Translations under genes and position numbers: made by a program
Notes under the pieces: model-generated
The model's input: the letters and a program-made list of their open reading frames with translations, nothing else
Told to the model about the DNA's origin: nothing
Databases searched by the model: none
Part shown: piece after piece, positions 7,278 through 14,462 of the stretch
How positions within the stretch are numbered: the first letter of the stretch is position 1
Layout: each line of letters starts with the position of its first letter
From: Chloroflexota bacterium
GTDB lineage: Bacteria > Chloroflexota > Dehalococcoidia > SM23-28-2 > RBG-16-64-32
Reading direction: 5' to 3'
Assembly: GCA_005880075.1 (NCBI GenBank)
Contig: VBJT01000132.1
Location: 1 to 19,390 of the forward strand
Length of the DNA stretch: 19,390 nt

Positions 7278-9032
7278 ATGTCGCAATCTAACTACGGTGA
7301 TCTGGCGCTCTACCGTCGCCTGTTCCGTGACGCAATTCCTCTCTGGCCCCACTTCATCGGATTGCTCCTGGTTAGCCTCCTGTCAAGTCCCCTGGTTCTC
7401 CTGACGCCCGTACCGTTGAAGATTGCCGTCGACAGCGTCATCGGGTCTAAGCCACTGCCAGGCTTCCTGGACGCTCTGGTGCCACAATCTTTCAGCGATG
7501 ACCGTGATCTCCTGCTCATCTTCGCGGTAGCCCTTCTGGTCGTCGTCTATTTGCTTAAACATGTGCAAGACGCGAGCCAGAGTATCCTCCAGACCTACGT
7601 TAGCGAACTGCTAGTTCTCAGATTTCGCGCAAAGCTGTGTCAATGCGCGCAGCGGCTCTCCCTTTCGTACCACCAGTTGCACGGGACGGCGGATGCCGTC
7701 TATCGGGTTCACCGCGACACCTCGGCACTCCCGGCGATACTCGTGGAAGGCGTCATACCACTGATGTCCTCCGGCGTAACGCTGCTTGCGATGATATTCG
7801 TAATTATCTCGCTGGATTGGCGTCTCGGGCTTGTGGCGCTCTCAATCTCGCCGATCTTATTTGCGCTATCCGCCTTCTATCGGGCGAGACTTCGTCGCCA
7901 GTCGAGAGAGGGCAAGCGCCTGGATTCAGCAGCCATGTCTGTCCTTCAAGAGGTTCTTAACGCACTCCCTGTCGTCAAGTCATTTGTTCAAGAGGACCGC
8001 GAAGCGAGCCGGTTTGTTCAACGTTCTCTTGACGGAATGAGGGCGCGCATCCGGGCGAGTCTCTCTGAGGGTGCCCTCGCTCTATTCATCGGCGCCACAA
8101 TGGCGGCGGGGAGTGCCACGGTCCTTTTCGTGGGCACGCACCGCGTCCAGTCGGGATCTCTCACGCTCGGGGAATTGCTCCTGATCGTGGGCTACCTCGC
8201 GCAGCTTTACGACCCACTCAAAACGGCGAGTAAGAAAGTGGCTACACTCCAGGCCTCTCTGACCAGCGCGGAAAGAGTCTATTTCCTCCTAGACCAGCCG
8301 CATGACGTCGAAGACGCGCCTTCAGGCGCCCGACCGGTGCGTGCTCGAGGCGACATCGTTTTTGAGCACGTATCGTTTGGCTACGGCGATGGCCCACGTG
8401 TCCTCAACGACTTCTCGTTTGATGTCCCAGCGGGTGCGCGTGTGAGCGTTACCGGAATGACCGGCGTCGGTAAATCAACCTTAGTCAATCTTTTAATGCG
8501 CTTCTACGACCCACTAGAAGGCCGAATCCTGCTCGACGGAATCGACCTAAGGGACTACCAGCTGAGCGCCCTTCGGCGGCAGATCGCCGCGGCGTTGCAG
8601 GAACCCGTTCTCTTCTCAACTACGATCGTTGAGAATATCGCTTATGCGCGCCCGAACGCGTCCATGTCAGAAGTCATCGCCGCCGCCGAGGCAGCGCAAG
8701 CCGACGAATTTATTTGGAAGATGCCAGAGGGCTACGATACGGAAGTTGAGGATCGCGGAATGCGATTGTCGGTCGGGCAGCGCCAGCGGATCACACTGGC
8801 GCGGGCCTTTCTAAAAGATGCGCCCATATTGGTGCTGGACGAGCCGACCAGCGCGGTTGACGCGGAAACCGAGGCCTCGCTTGTCAACTCAGTCGAGCAG
8901 TTGATGCAAGGCCGGACGACCTTCATCATCTCGCACCGTCCGGCGGCGCTTGCGCGGTGCGATATCTTTCTGGACATGCGCAATGGGCGCTGCTCGAATG
9001 TCGAAACGATGCAGTTGGCCGCTGTTAGGTGA
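7278..9032 (+). CDS. ABC exporter, fused permease and ATPase (MsbA type)
   Basis: This is a half-transporter of 584 residues, expected to dimerise in the inner membrane. The transmembrane domain covers about 1-320 with six hydrophobic helices, and the nucleotide-binding domain covers about 345-575. All ATPase motifs are intact: Walker A GMTGVGKST (393-401, Lys399), a Q-loop in QEPVLF, signature LSVGQ (497-501), Walker B ending DE at 521-522, and the switch His553. It starts at ATG 7278, 45 bases after ugd, so the two are probably co-transcribed. Family members export lipids, lipid-linked sugars, peptides or drugs. The surrounding glycan genes suggest a glycolipid or glycan intermediate as cargo, which is inference. 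It is not a Wzm/Wzt-type two-gene O-antigen exporter. Confidence 0.92.
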   Translation: MSQSNYGDLALYRRLFRDAIPLWPHFIGLLLVSLLSSPLVLLTPVPLKIAVDSVIGSKPLPGFLDALVPQSFSDDRDLLLIFAVALLVVVYLLKHVQDASQSILQTYVSELLVLRFRAKLCQCAQRLSLSYHQLHGTADAVYRVHRDTSALPAILVEGVIPLMSSGVTLLAMIFVIISLDWRLGLVALSISPILFALSAFYRARLRRQSREGKRLDSAAMSVLQEVLNALPVVKSFVQEDREASRFVQRSLDGMRARIRASLSEGALALFIGATMAAGSATVLFVGTHRVQSGSLTLGELLLIVGYLAQLYDPLKTASKKVATLQASLTSAERVYFLLDQPHDVEDAPSGARPVRARGDIVFEHVSFGYGDGPRVLNDFSFDVPAGARVSVTGMTGVGKSTLVNLLMRFYDPLEGRILLDGIDLRDYQLSALRRQIAAALQEPVLFSTTIVENIAYARPNASMSEVIAAAEAAQADEFIWKMPEGYDTEVEDRGMRLSVGQRQRITLARAFLKDAPILVLDEPTSAVDAETEASLVNSVEQLMQGRTTFIISHRPAALARCDIFLDMRNGRCSNVETMQLAAVR

Positions 9033-9154
9033 TGATTGTTACGGAATTGAAATTGCAATTGCGACGCATTTGCATTTTCATAATGCTTGTTCGTTATGTA
9101 AGATGCGCCGGTAATCTCTTACCGGAGAGGTCACGTTTTTCGAAGAGGCTGCCT
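9033..9154 (+). promoter_or_regulatory. AT-rich gap with possible promoter for the repeat protein
   Basis: This stretch is clearly more AT-rich than its flanks. It holds the palindrome AATTGCAATT (9051-9060), CATAAT (9079-9084) as a possible -10 with TTGCAA (9053-9058) 20 bases upstream, and a second candidate pair (TTGCAT 9069-9074 with TTATGT 9094-9099). No choice is convincing. A frame is open through it from GTG 9029, but I judge it untranslated because a good ribosome site lies at 9143-9148. Confidence 0.3.
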
Positions 9155-9607
9155 GTGCACCGACTTTTGGTTGCGACACTCGCCATTGGACTTGTGATCG
9201 CTGCCGGCTGGGTCTCCGTCCCACACGCAAGCGCTGACGGACCTCTAATCGCACCGGCAACCGGTCCGGTCACCAACACTGCCAACTCCGCCACAGACAC
9301 GGCAAAGCCGATCACTGATACTGCCAAGCCAGTCGCCGGCACTACTAAGGCAGCCGCCGATACCACTGTTAGCGTCACCAAGCCAGCGACCAAGACTGTT
9401 GTGCCGGCAACTAAGTCCGCGGTCGAAACAGTCGCGCCGGTCACCAAGCCAGCGACCGAAACCGTTGCGCCGGTAACCAAGTCCGCTGCTGCAACTGTCG
9501 CGCCAGTCACAGCCAGCAGCCGAGACCGTTGCGCCGGTCACCAGGTCCGCTGCTGGAACTGTCGCGCCAGTCACCAAGGTGGTCGCCGCCATTGCGCCGG
9601 TCACTGA
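9155..9607 (+). CDS. Secreted Pro/Thr/Val repeat protein, N-terminal part (frameshifted)
   Basis: GTG 9155 is preceded by AAGAGG (9143-9148) at a 6-base spacing. It begins a clean signal peptide: HR, a hydrophobic core LLVATLAIGLVIAAG, and a cleavage-like ASA-D near residue 28. The mature part is low-complexity and runs into 11-residue units such as VAPVTKPATET. At about 9510 the frame leaves the repeat pattern and continues as Arg/Cys/His-rich nonsense to 9607. Restoring two bases (CA) between 9510 and 9511 re-joins the repeats in the frame that ends at 10733. A longer frame is open from GTG 9029, but it would put about 42 charged residues before the signal peptide. The product is probably exported and surface-located; no enzyme domain is visible. 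Confidence 0.6.
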   Translation: MHRLLVATLAIGLVIAAGWVSVPHASADGPLIAPATGPVTNTANSATDTAKPITDTAKPVAGTTKAAADTTVSVTKPATKTVVPATKSAVETVAPVTKPATETVAPVTKSAAATVAPVTASSRDRCAGHQVRCWNCRASHQGGRRHCAGH

Positions 9608-10185
9608 GCCAACAGCCGAGACCGTTGCGCCGGTAACCAAGTCCGCTGCCGGACCTGTCGCGCCAGTCACCAAACCCGCGGTCGCCGCCATTGCGCCGGT
9701 CACCCAGCCAGTGGCCGAGAGCATTGCGCCGGTCACTCAGCCTGTCGTCGTCGCTGTGGCGCCCGTAACAAAGTCCGTGACGAAAACCGTCGCACCCATC
9801 ACTCAGCCTGTCGTCGCCACCGTAACGCCCGTAACCAAGCCCGTGACGAAAACCGTCGCCCCGGTCATCCAGCCTGTCGTCGCCGCTGTGTCGCCAGTAA
9901 CCAAGCCTGTGACGAAAACCGTCGCGCCCATCACTCAGCCTGTCGTCGCTGCTGTATCGCCAGTAACCGAGCAGGTGACGAAAACCATCGCGCCGGTCAT
10001 TCAGCCTACTGTGGCCGCCGTGGCACCCGTTGCCAAGCCGGTGACGAAAACCGTCGCGCCCATCACCCAGCCTGCCGTCGCCGTTGTGTCGCCAGTAACC
10101 AAGCCCGTGACGAAAACCGTCGCGCCGGTCATTCAGCCTGTTGTGGCCGCCGTGGCACCCGTTGCCAAGCCGGTGACGACGACCG
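9368..10185 (+). repeat. About 25 tandem 33-bp units coding 11-residue repeats
   Basis: Units of about 33 bp encode variants of [V/I]-A-P-V-T-K/Q-P-x-x-x-T/A. From about 9780 they pair into 66-bp superunits that alternate VTKTVAPIT/VIQP and VVAAVSPVTKP. I counted 25 units, two of them 10 residues long. There are no spacers of constant length with unrelated sequence, so this is not a CRISPR array. The later units are closest to each other, which suggests recent expansion there. Confidence 0.85.
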
Positions 10186-10733
10186 GAACGTCCAGCCCTG
10201 ACCCCGGCTACAAGCCGCCTGAGGCAGCGTACAGCCTGCCTGCCGACCCGCCCGCGATCGAGAGCCCCACGGCCGCCCCAGGCCCGGGAGCAGTGTCTGC
10301 CGAACCGACCACGCAAGGCACCCGCGAGAACCAATCAGGCACAGCGGTCCAATCATCGCCGAGTGCATCCCTGTTGACCAAGGTGGTGGTGATCCCGACC
10401 GGAACGGCTGACCCAGCCGCCGTTTTCAAGCTTCTCCGAAGCAACCGGTGGCGATCACCAGCGCCGGGATCCAGCATCTCGGTGGCCGCCACGGAGGACG
10501 GCTCGGGTTCGGCCAATGATGCCAGCGCCACCAGCATCATCCGTGGGACCGCCTCCAGCATCAGCGTTGGGAACTCAGGCTCCGGTTTGCCGAACGGGAG
10601 CACCGGTGCAACTTACGCCGCTGCACTGATCGGACTTCTAGGCCTGTTCGGCGCGCTTAACCTCCGACGATTGTTGACTGTCAGCGCTGTCTTATCTTCC
10701 GTCACCTACGCCCCATCACCGCTTCCAGGGTAG
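9579..10733 (+). CDS. Secreted Pro/Thr/Val repeat protein, C-terminal part with membrane anchor
   Basis: This is the continuation of the gene starting at 9155. Frame-wise, the coding repeats already begin near 9511; GTG 9579 is just the first start-like codon in this frame. It carries most of the 11-residue repeats, then a Pro/Gly-rich linker, a Ser/Ala/Gly-rich region, and a single hydrophobic C-terminal helix (YAAALIGLLGLFGAL) followed by RR and a tail ending SPLPG. Together with the signal peptide of the first part, this describes a surface protein with a rod-like repeat stalk anchored by its C-terminus. Such stalks often act as wall spacers or glycosylation targets (many Thr), but that is inference. 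The antisense strand of the repeats is also open for long stretches, a by-product of the repeat composition. No sortase motif was seen. Confidence 0.6.
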   Translation: MVAAIAPVTEPTAETVAPVTKSAAGPVAPVTKPAVAAIAPVTQPVAESIAPVTQPVVVAVAPVTKSVTKTVAPITQPVVATVTPVTKPVTKTVAPVIQPVVAAVSPVTKPVTKTVAPITQPVVAAVSPVTEQVTKTIAPVIQPTVAAVAPVAKPVTKTVAPITQPAVAVVSPVTKPVTKTVAPVIQPVVAAVAPVAKPVTTTGTSSPDPGYKPPEAAYSLPADPPAIESPTAAPGPGAVSAEPTTQGTRENQSGTAVQSSPSASLLTKVVVIPTGTADPAAVFKLLRSNRWRSPAPGSSISVAATEDGSGSANDASATSIIRGTASSISVGNSGSGLPNGSTGATYAAALIGLLGLFGALNLRRLLTVSAVLSSVTYAPSPLPG

Positions 10734-10743
10734 TCCTCCCACC
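10734..10743 (+). promoter_or_regulatory. Anti-Shine-Dalgarno sequence right after the upstream stop
   Basis: TCCTCCCACC, beginning at the first base after the TAG of the repeat-protein gene, is the exact reverse complement of GGTGGGAGGA (10876-10885), which contains the ribosome-binding site of the next gene. A shorter complement, CCTCCC, occurs at 10794-10799. In a read-through transcript it could mask the ribosome site. The pairing is inferred; the complementarity is seen. Confidence 0.4.
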
Positions 10744-10842
10744 TTCCGGCTGCGCCGGCCGGCATCTGTCTCGGGATAGCTTTATCGCCACCGCCTCCCG
10801 TTGCCGCTCTGCCGTGCCGCGCGCAGCCACCCGCCGAATGTC

Positions 10843-10895
10843 TCAACTTTCTTGAGCATTCCGGCACTGGGTGCCGGTGGGAGGAACTTTCTTGA
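10843..10895 (+). promoter_or_regulatory. Direct repeat, hairpin and ribosome site at the regulator start
   Basis: AACTTTCTTGA occurs at 10845-10855 and again at 10885-10895, 40 bases apart; the second copy covers the TTG start codon. The first copy sits inside the small inverted repeat CTCAA-CTTTC-TTGAG (10843-10857). Between the copies is a perfect 7-bp stem (CCGGCAC 10861-10867, GTGCCGG 10871-10877, loop TGG), and the ribosome site GGGAGG follows at 10879-10884. It is a candidate autoregulatory operator or translational control element. Confidence 0.45.
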
Positions 10896-12892
10896 ACGAA
10901 ATCATAAGCAGATCACGGCTTGCCGCGTTCGTGGTCCTGACCAGCCTGGGGATTGCTGCATTCGCAGCGTTCTCGCCGGTGGTCGCGAACGCGGAAGGCC
11001 GGGGGGAGTCGGAGGACGCGGATCGCCGCGAATCCGCAGCCGAACCGATCCGCCCCAAGGAGGCCGGTGACCACTCGCTCTCTTGCGAGAGCGAGAGCGA
11101 AAACGAGAGGCAGCCCGTGGTAAGCGATGCACCCACGAAGAGCAACCTCGATTGCCCCTCGCTAGCCCCGGCCGCGAGAGGGGAGACAGAGATCACTCCA
11201 ACGGACCTTAGCTGCTGCGATGGCGTTGTGGCGAGCGCAGCGCAGCCGGAGACAGAGATAGAAAAGGACACGGAAGCGGAGGGGAATGGGGACGGCTCGT
11301 CCGCAACGGAAGACGAAGACAGCGAAGAAGGCGACCACGATGGGGAACGGGCAGAGGCCATTGTCCCAGCACTGGCTTCCGTTGATGTGCATCCTCAGGG
11401 TGAGGTCGCGCCCGCAGACGAGGCGGCGGGAGACCTTGTGCCCAACCGCGATGCCCCAGGCGCCGGAGGTGTTGTCTCGGGCAACAATGTGTTGCCAGCC
11501 CACCCGCCCACGATGCAGGAGCCCAGTGCCGCTCAGGCCTCGGCTCCCGAGCCCAATGCCGTTGAGCCGCCGGCTGTAAACCCCGCGCCTTCGCAGCCCA
11601 ATGCCGTTGAGCCGTCGGCTGTAGTGGCCTCGCCTCCACAGCAGCCGAATTCGGCGCCTCTCGCAGTGGTTGCGAATCTTGGCTCGGGCGTGTCACCCGC
11701 GGCGCAGATCGTCGCGTACAATCCCAAGCCGCCGGCTGCTCTGACAACGCGGGAAGGGCCAAACGGAGCCGTCGCCACAGGAGTGAGCGATGAGGCTGCA
11801 CCGGAACAACCTGGGGGCCAGGTCCCGAATGCCGCCGCCGCTGGCGAGAATACAGCCGCTAACCTCGGGCCTCAAGGACCCTCAGGCGACGGCCTGCCCA
11901 GCGCCAAGCCGGCGAACGGAGACGGACTATTCGCGCCGCCCTCACAATTCTCGATCCTGGCTCTGCCGGCTGGCCTGGGTGTCGTGTTGGGTGCCTTGTG
12001 GCTGGGCGTTTTCCGGCGACGAGGCCAATCGCCAGGCTTGATGCCCGGCGAGTTGAGGGACGGTACCTCAGACGGGACGAGCAGCCGATATCACGAAGCG
12101 GGCGCCTATTTCGCCGGCCCTAGCAACGGGACAAATGGTGACGGACAGAGCCTCGTCGTGCTTGCCGCAGACGGCGATCCAGCGACGCTAAGGGTGATCG
12201 AGAGAGAGCTGACAGCACACGGGTTTGCCGTAGTGCCAGTGCGCACCGGCAGCGAAGCGTTGCTGAATTTCGGTCAAAGCCGTCCCGATATAGTTCTGCT
12301 CGCCGAGACCATGCCCGACATCGACCGGGCGGCAGTAATGCAAACGCTGCAAGGTACAGGCGTTCCCGTCGTCCTTTTGATGGACGGCAACGACGCCGTA
12401 GAACGCGTGCGGGCCCTGGAACGCGGAGCGGATGATTGTCTCGCTAAACCGTTCGTCGTCCCGGAGCTTGCGGCTCGTCTGCGAGCGGTCCTTCGCCGCA
12501 CGAACGGCGGGTACCGCTCAGCGCAGATATTTCGTATGCATGACCTGGAGATAAATCTGGCCAGGCATACGGTGAGGCGAAACGGCGATCTTCTGGAACT
12601 AACGCCAACTGAATGGCGCTTGCTTGAGCACTTGACCATGAACGCCGGCAGGCTCGTGCTCAAGGAGGAGATCCTCGACGCGGTCTGGGGTCCCGAATAT
12701 CGCGACGCAAGCGACTACCTGCGAGTGTGGATCCCACTGCTGCGTCGCAGGCTGGGATCGCAAGCTGCTCAATCGATTAAGACGGTGCATGGCCTAGGCT
12801 ACATGCTCAATCTGCCGTCTGCCGAAAGGAAGGCCAGACAGGGAGTGGATGGACATCCAGTATTGTCCGAAAGGGCCGAGAGTCCGGGATGA
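10892..12892 (+). CDS. Membrane-tethered OmpR/PhoB-type transcription factor with degenerate receiver
   Basis: TTG 10892 is preferred over GTG 10871 because GGGAGG (10879-10884) lies 7 bases upstream and it opens directly into a signal peptide (cleavage-like ANA-E near residue 30). The product is 666 residues. Residues 30-350 form an extracytoplasmic low-complexity stalk, Glu/Asp-rich first and Pro/Ala-rich later, with four Cys in the acidic half. A single membrane helix spans about 354-374, followed by RRR. The cytoplasmic part has a receiver-like domain (about 420-535) and a winged helix closest in style to KdpE (about 546-645, ending TVHGLGYMLN). The receiver is degenerate: the phospho-acceptor Asp is Ala471 (in LLAETMPD), the second acidic residue is Gly428, and the switch Thr/Ser is Met; Lys519 is kept. 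It probably controls genes without His-Asp phosphorylation. Its topology is the reverse of ToxR/CadC. Targets are likely the flanking glycan genes (inference). Confidence 0.85.
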   Translation: MNEIISRSRLAAFVVLTSLGIAAFAAFSPVVANAEGRGESEDADRRESAAEPIRPKEAGDHSLSCESESENERQPVVSDAPTKSNLDCPSLAPAARGETEITPTDLSCCDGVVASAAQPETEIEKDTEAEGNGDGSSATEDEDSEEGDHDGERAEAIVPALASVDVHPQGEVAPADEAAGDLVPNRDAPGAGGVVSGNNVLPAHPPTMQEPSAAQASAPEPNAVEPPAVNPAPSQPNAVEPSAVVASPPQQPNSAPLAVVANLGSGVSPAAQIVAYNPKPPAALTTREGPNGAVATGVSDEAAPEQPGGQVPNAAAAGENTAANLGPQGPSGDGLPSAKPANGDGLFAPPSQFSILALPAGLGVVLGALWLGVFRRRGQSPGLMPGELRDGTSDGTSSRYHEAGAYFAGPSNGTNGDGQSLVVLAADGDPATLRVIERELTAHGFAVVPVRTGSEALLNFGQSRPDIVLLAETMPDIDRAAVMQTLQGTGVPVVLLMDGNDAVERVRALERGADDCLAKPFVVPELAARLRAVLRRTNGGYRSAQIFRMHDLEINLARHTVRRNGDLLELTPTEWRLLEHLTMNAGRLVLKEEILDAVWGPEYRDASDYLRVWIPLLRRRLGSQAAQSIKTVHGLGYMLNLPSAERKARQGVDGHPVLSERAESPG

Positions 12893-13254
12893 GCACAGTA
12901 CACGGTCCCCGCCCGCCGCTACCAATTTTTGCAGAACCGTTACGTCCCTCGGCGATGGCGAGCAGCGCGCGCCTTGATCCGGCGAACGTGGACGCGGCGA
13001 CCCGAACCAAGCCGCTTCCGCGACCGCCTCGACGTCATGCAGAACGCTCCTGCTTACATCGAAGCCGGAAACCGGCGCAGGAAGGACTCGCCGGAGCGAT
13101 CACCGAACGCTCCTCGCAAATTCGCAAAAGCGGCTTGTCGCCTGACGGGCGCAATCGTGGCACTCAGTTGACGGATCCGGCCGACCGGCTGAGATTGACT
13201 AGAGCTTCGACGAGATCCATCTCGCTGGAGAGTGATAGGAGTAAGAGGACGTGA
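12889..13254 (+). CDS. Possible small coupled ORF, 121 codons, doubtful
   Basis: ATG 12889 overlaps the regulator stop by ATGA, and the TGA at 13252-13254 overlaps the next start by GTGA, so this frame would fit perfectly between two coupled genes. Against it, the translation is Arg/Ser/Pro-rich, has no hydrophobic core or domain, shows weak third-position bias, and its last third runs through the conserved leader element B. It has no ribosome site of its own beyond coupling. I think it more likely that 12893-13250 is a 358-base non-coding gap containing the leader. Another open frame (TTG 12929 to 13171) is equally unconvincing. Confidence 0.2.
   Translation: MSTVHGPRPPLPIFAEPLRPSAMASSARLDPANVDAATRTKPLPRPPRRHAERSCLHRSRKPAQEGLAGAITERSSQIRKSGLSPDGRNRGTQLTDPADRLRLTRASTRSISLESDRSKRT
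13071..13250 (+). promoter_or_regulatory. Leader/promoter element B upstream of the glycosyltransferase operon
   Basis: This is the second copy of the element at 5640-5798. Its blocks are ACCGGCGC (13071-13078), AATTCGCAAA (13119-13128), TTGACGGA (13168-13175), TGAGATTGA (13190-13198), GCTT (13204) and ATCTC (13219-13223). AATTCGCAAA starts 132 bases and TGAGATTGA 61 bases before the GTG at 13251, as in copy A. Copy B has about 21 extra bases between the first two blocks. It may be the promoter of the operon 13251-19390. Confidence 0.6.
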
Positions 13255-14456
13255 CGCGCTTATTGATTTACAGCCAAGACGGACTCGGACTGGGACATTT
13301 GCGCCGCGCTCGCAACATCGCCCGAGAGGTCATCGATCGAGAGCCGGGCTGCGCGGTCCTTGTTGTAGCCGATTCGCCAGCGACACCCTTCTTCTCATCT
13401 CTCCCCGGTGTCGACTACCTAAAGCTCCCGACGATCCTAAAGCGCGATAGATCCGTCTGGCGCGCGGGTTCCCTCCCCTTCCAAACCAACGAGGTCGTAA
13501 CTCTTCGAGCGAGGCTAATGCTGAGCATCATGGACCTCGGTGAGCTGAAACCGCTGCTCGACGCGGCAGCGCGCAGGAAGTCGCGGCCACGATTCGTTCT
13601 GGGCCTCCGCGACATACTCGACTCGCCGGATGTGATACACCAAGTCTGGACCGAGCTCGGCGCCTACGAGTACCTCCAGCTGTATGACGAGGTACTGATT
13701 TACGGTTGCAGGGAACTGTATGACGCCGAGCGGGCCTACGCCTTGTCAACTCATGCGCGAAAGATCAGGTATTGCGGGTATGTTGCTACCAAAGGCGACG
13801 GCGTCGAGTTCCCCCGCGCGGCAGACGAGCCGCTTGTGCTGGTCACCGGGGGCGGGGGAGGGGATGCCTTTCCTCTTGTGAGAGCGTTCCTCAAAGCGTT
13901 TCCGCGTCTTTCAAGAACCTTCAACTTGCGAGCCTTGATTCTGACGGGCCCTAATATGCCCGCCGCCGAGCGCGAAATGCTAATAGGAGAAGCCGCGGCA
14001 TACCCGATAGAAGTGCGCTGCGAAGACGCGACGCCGTGGTTACCGCAGGCTTCCGCTGTCCTAACCATGGCGGGATACAACAGCCTGTGCGAGGTCCTCC
14101 GATGGCAAAAGAAGACGTTGGTCGTCCCCCGGGCAGGTCCCAGCGCCGAGCAGCGGATTCGGGCTGAGCTATTCGCTGAACGTCGCCTGATCCGAGTTAT
14201 TGAACCGGCCCAGCTTGGGCATGAAATCCTGGCGCGGGAGCTGACGGGGCTCATGTCCGATGACATACCTGATCCGGCCACTATCCCTCCGCTCGACGGT
14301 GCGGAAGAGGCGGCCGGCGCGATCCTGGACATGACGGCCGTTTCTCCGCAAACAAGCCACGCGGGTAATCGAGCTGTACCCGCCCGGCGGCAACAGGTAA
14401 TGGTAATTCCGGGTGCGCCGGCGTCACCATCACCGCGAGGACAGATAGCAGGGTAG
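13251..14456 (+). CDS. Predicted glycosyltransferase, COG4671-like (GT-B, MurG-related fold)
   Basis: The product is 401 residues, soluble or peripheral. It opens with a GT-B N-terminal fold bearing SQDGLGLGHLRRARN (8-22), the hallmark of this predicted glycosyltransferase group. The C-terminal half has a Gly-rich nucleotide loop (LVTGGGGGDAF) and MAGYNSLCEVL with VPRAGPSAEQRIRA, the equivalent of the MurG/GT28 UDP-sugar binding region. The last 40 residues are a Pro/Ala-rich tail that looks dispensable. GTG 13251 is supported by AGGAG at 13237-13241 (9-base spacer) and by the fixed distance to leader B. The gene opens a run of glycan genes and its stop is 6 bases before the next ATG. Donor and acceptor cannot be told from the sequence. 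Confidence 0.85.
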   Translation: MTRLLIYSQDGLGLGHLRRARNIAREVIDREPGCAVLVVADSPATPFFSSLPGVDYLKLPTILKRDRSVWRAGSLPFQTNEVVTLRARLMLSIMDLGELKPLLDAAARRKSRPRFVLGLRDILDSPDVIHQVWTELGAYEYLQLYDEVLIYGCRELYDAERAYALSTHARKIRYCGYVATKGDGVEFPRAADEPLVLVTGGGGGDAFPLVRAFLKAFPRLSRTFNLRALILTGPNMPAAEREMLIGEAAAYPIEVRCEDATPWLPQASAVLTMAGYNSLCEVLRWQKKTLVVPRAGPSAEQRIRAELFAERRLIRVIEPAQLGHEILARELTGLMSDDIPDPATIPPLDGAEEAAGAILDMTAVSPQTSHAGNRAVPARRQQVMVIPGAPASPSPRGQIAG

Positions 14457-14462
14457 AGCGCT

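Noticed and set aside
9368..10185. CRISPR-like regular array
   Set aside because: The units are continuous and protein-coding with graded variation, with no conserved repeat alternating with unique spacers and no cas genes.
9094..10334. Long minus-strand frames opposite the repeats (Gly/Arg/Asp-rich and TGATV-type translations)
   Set aside because: They exist because the repeat units lack stops in several antisense frames. They have no independent start signals, and the plus strand has the signal peptide and anchor.
12929..13171. 80-codon plus-strand frame resembling the frame at 5447-5686 in length and in an FAKxA ending
   Set aside because: The resemblance is explained by the shared leader DNA (AATTCGCAAA block); the rest of the two translations does not align.
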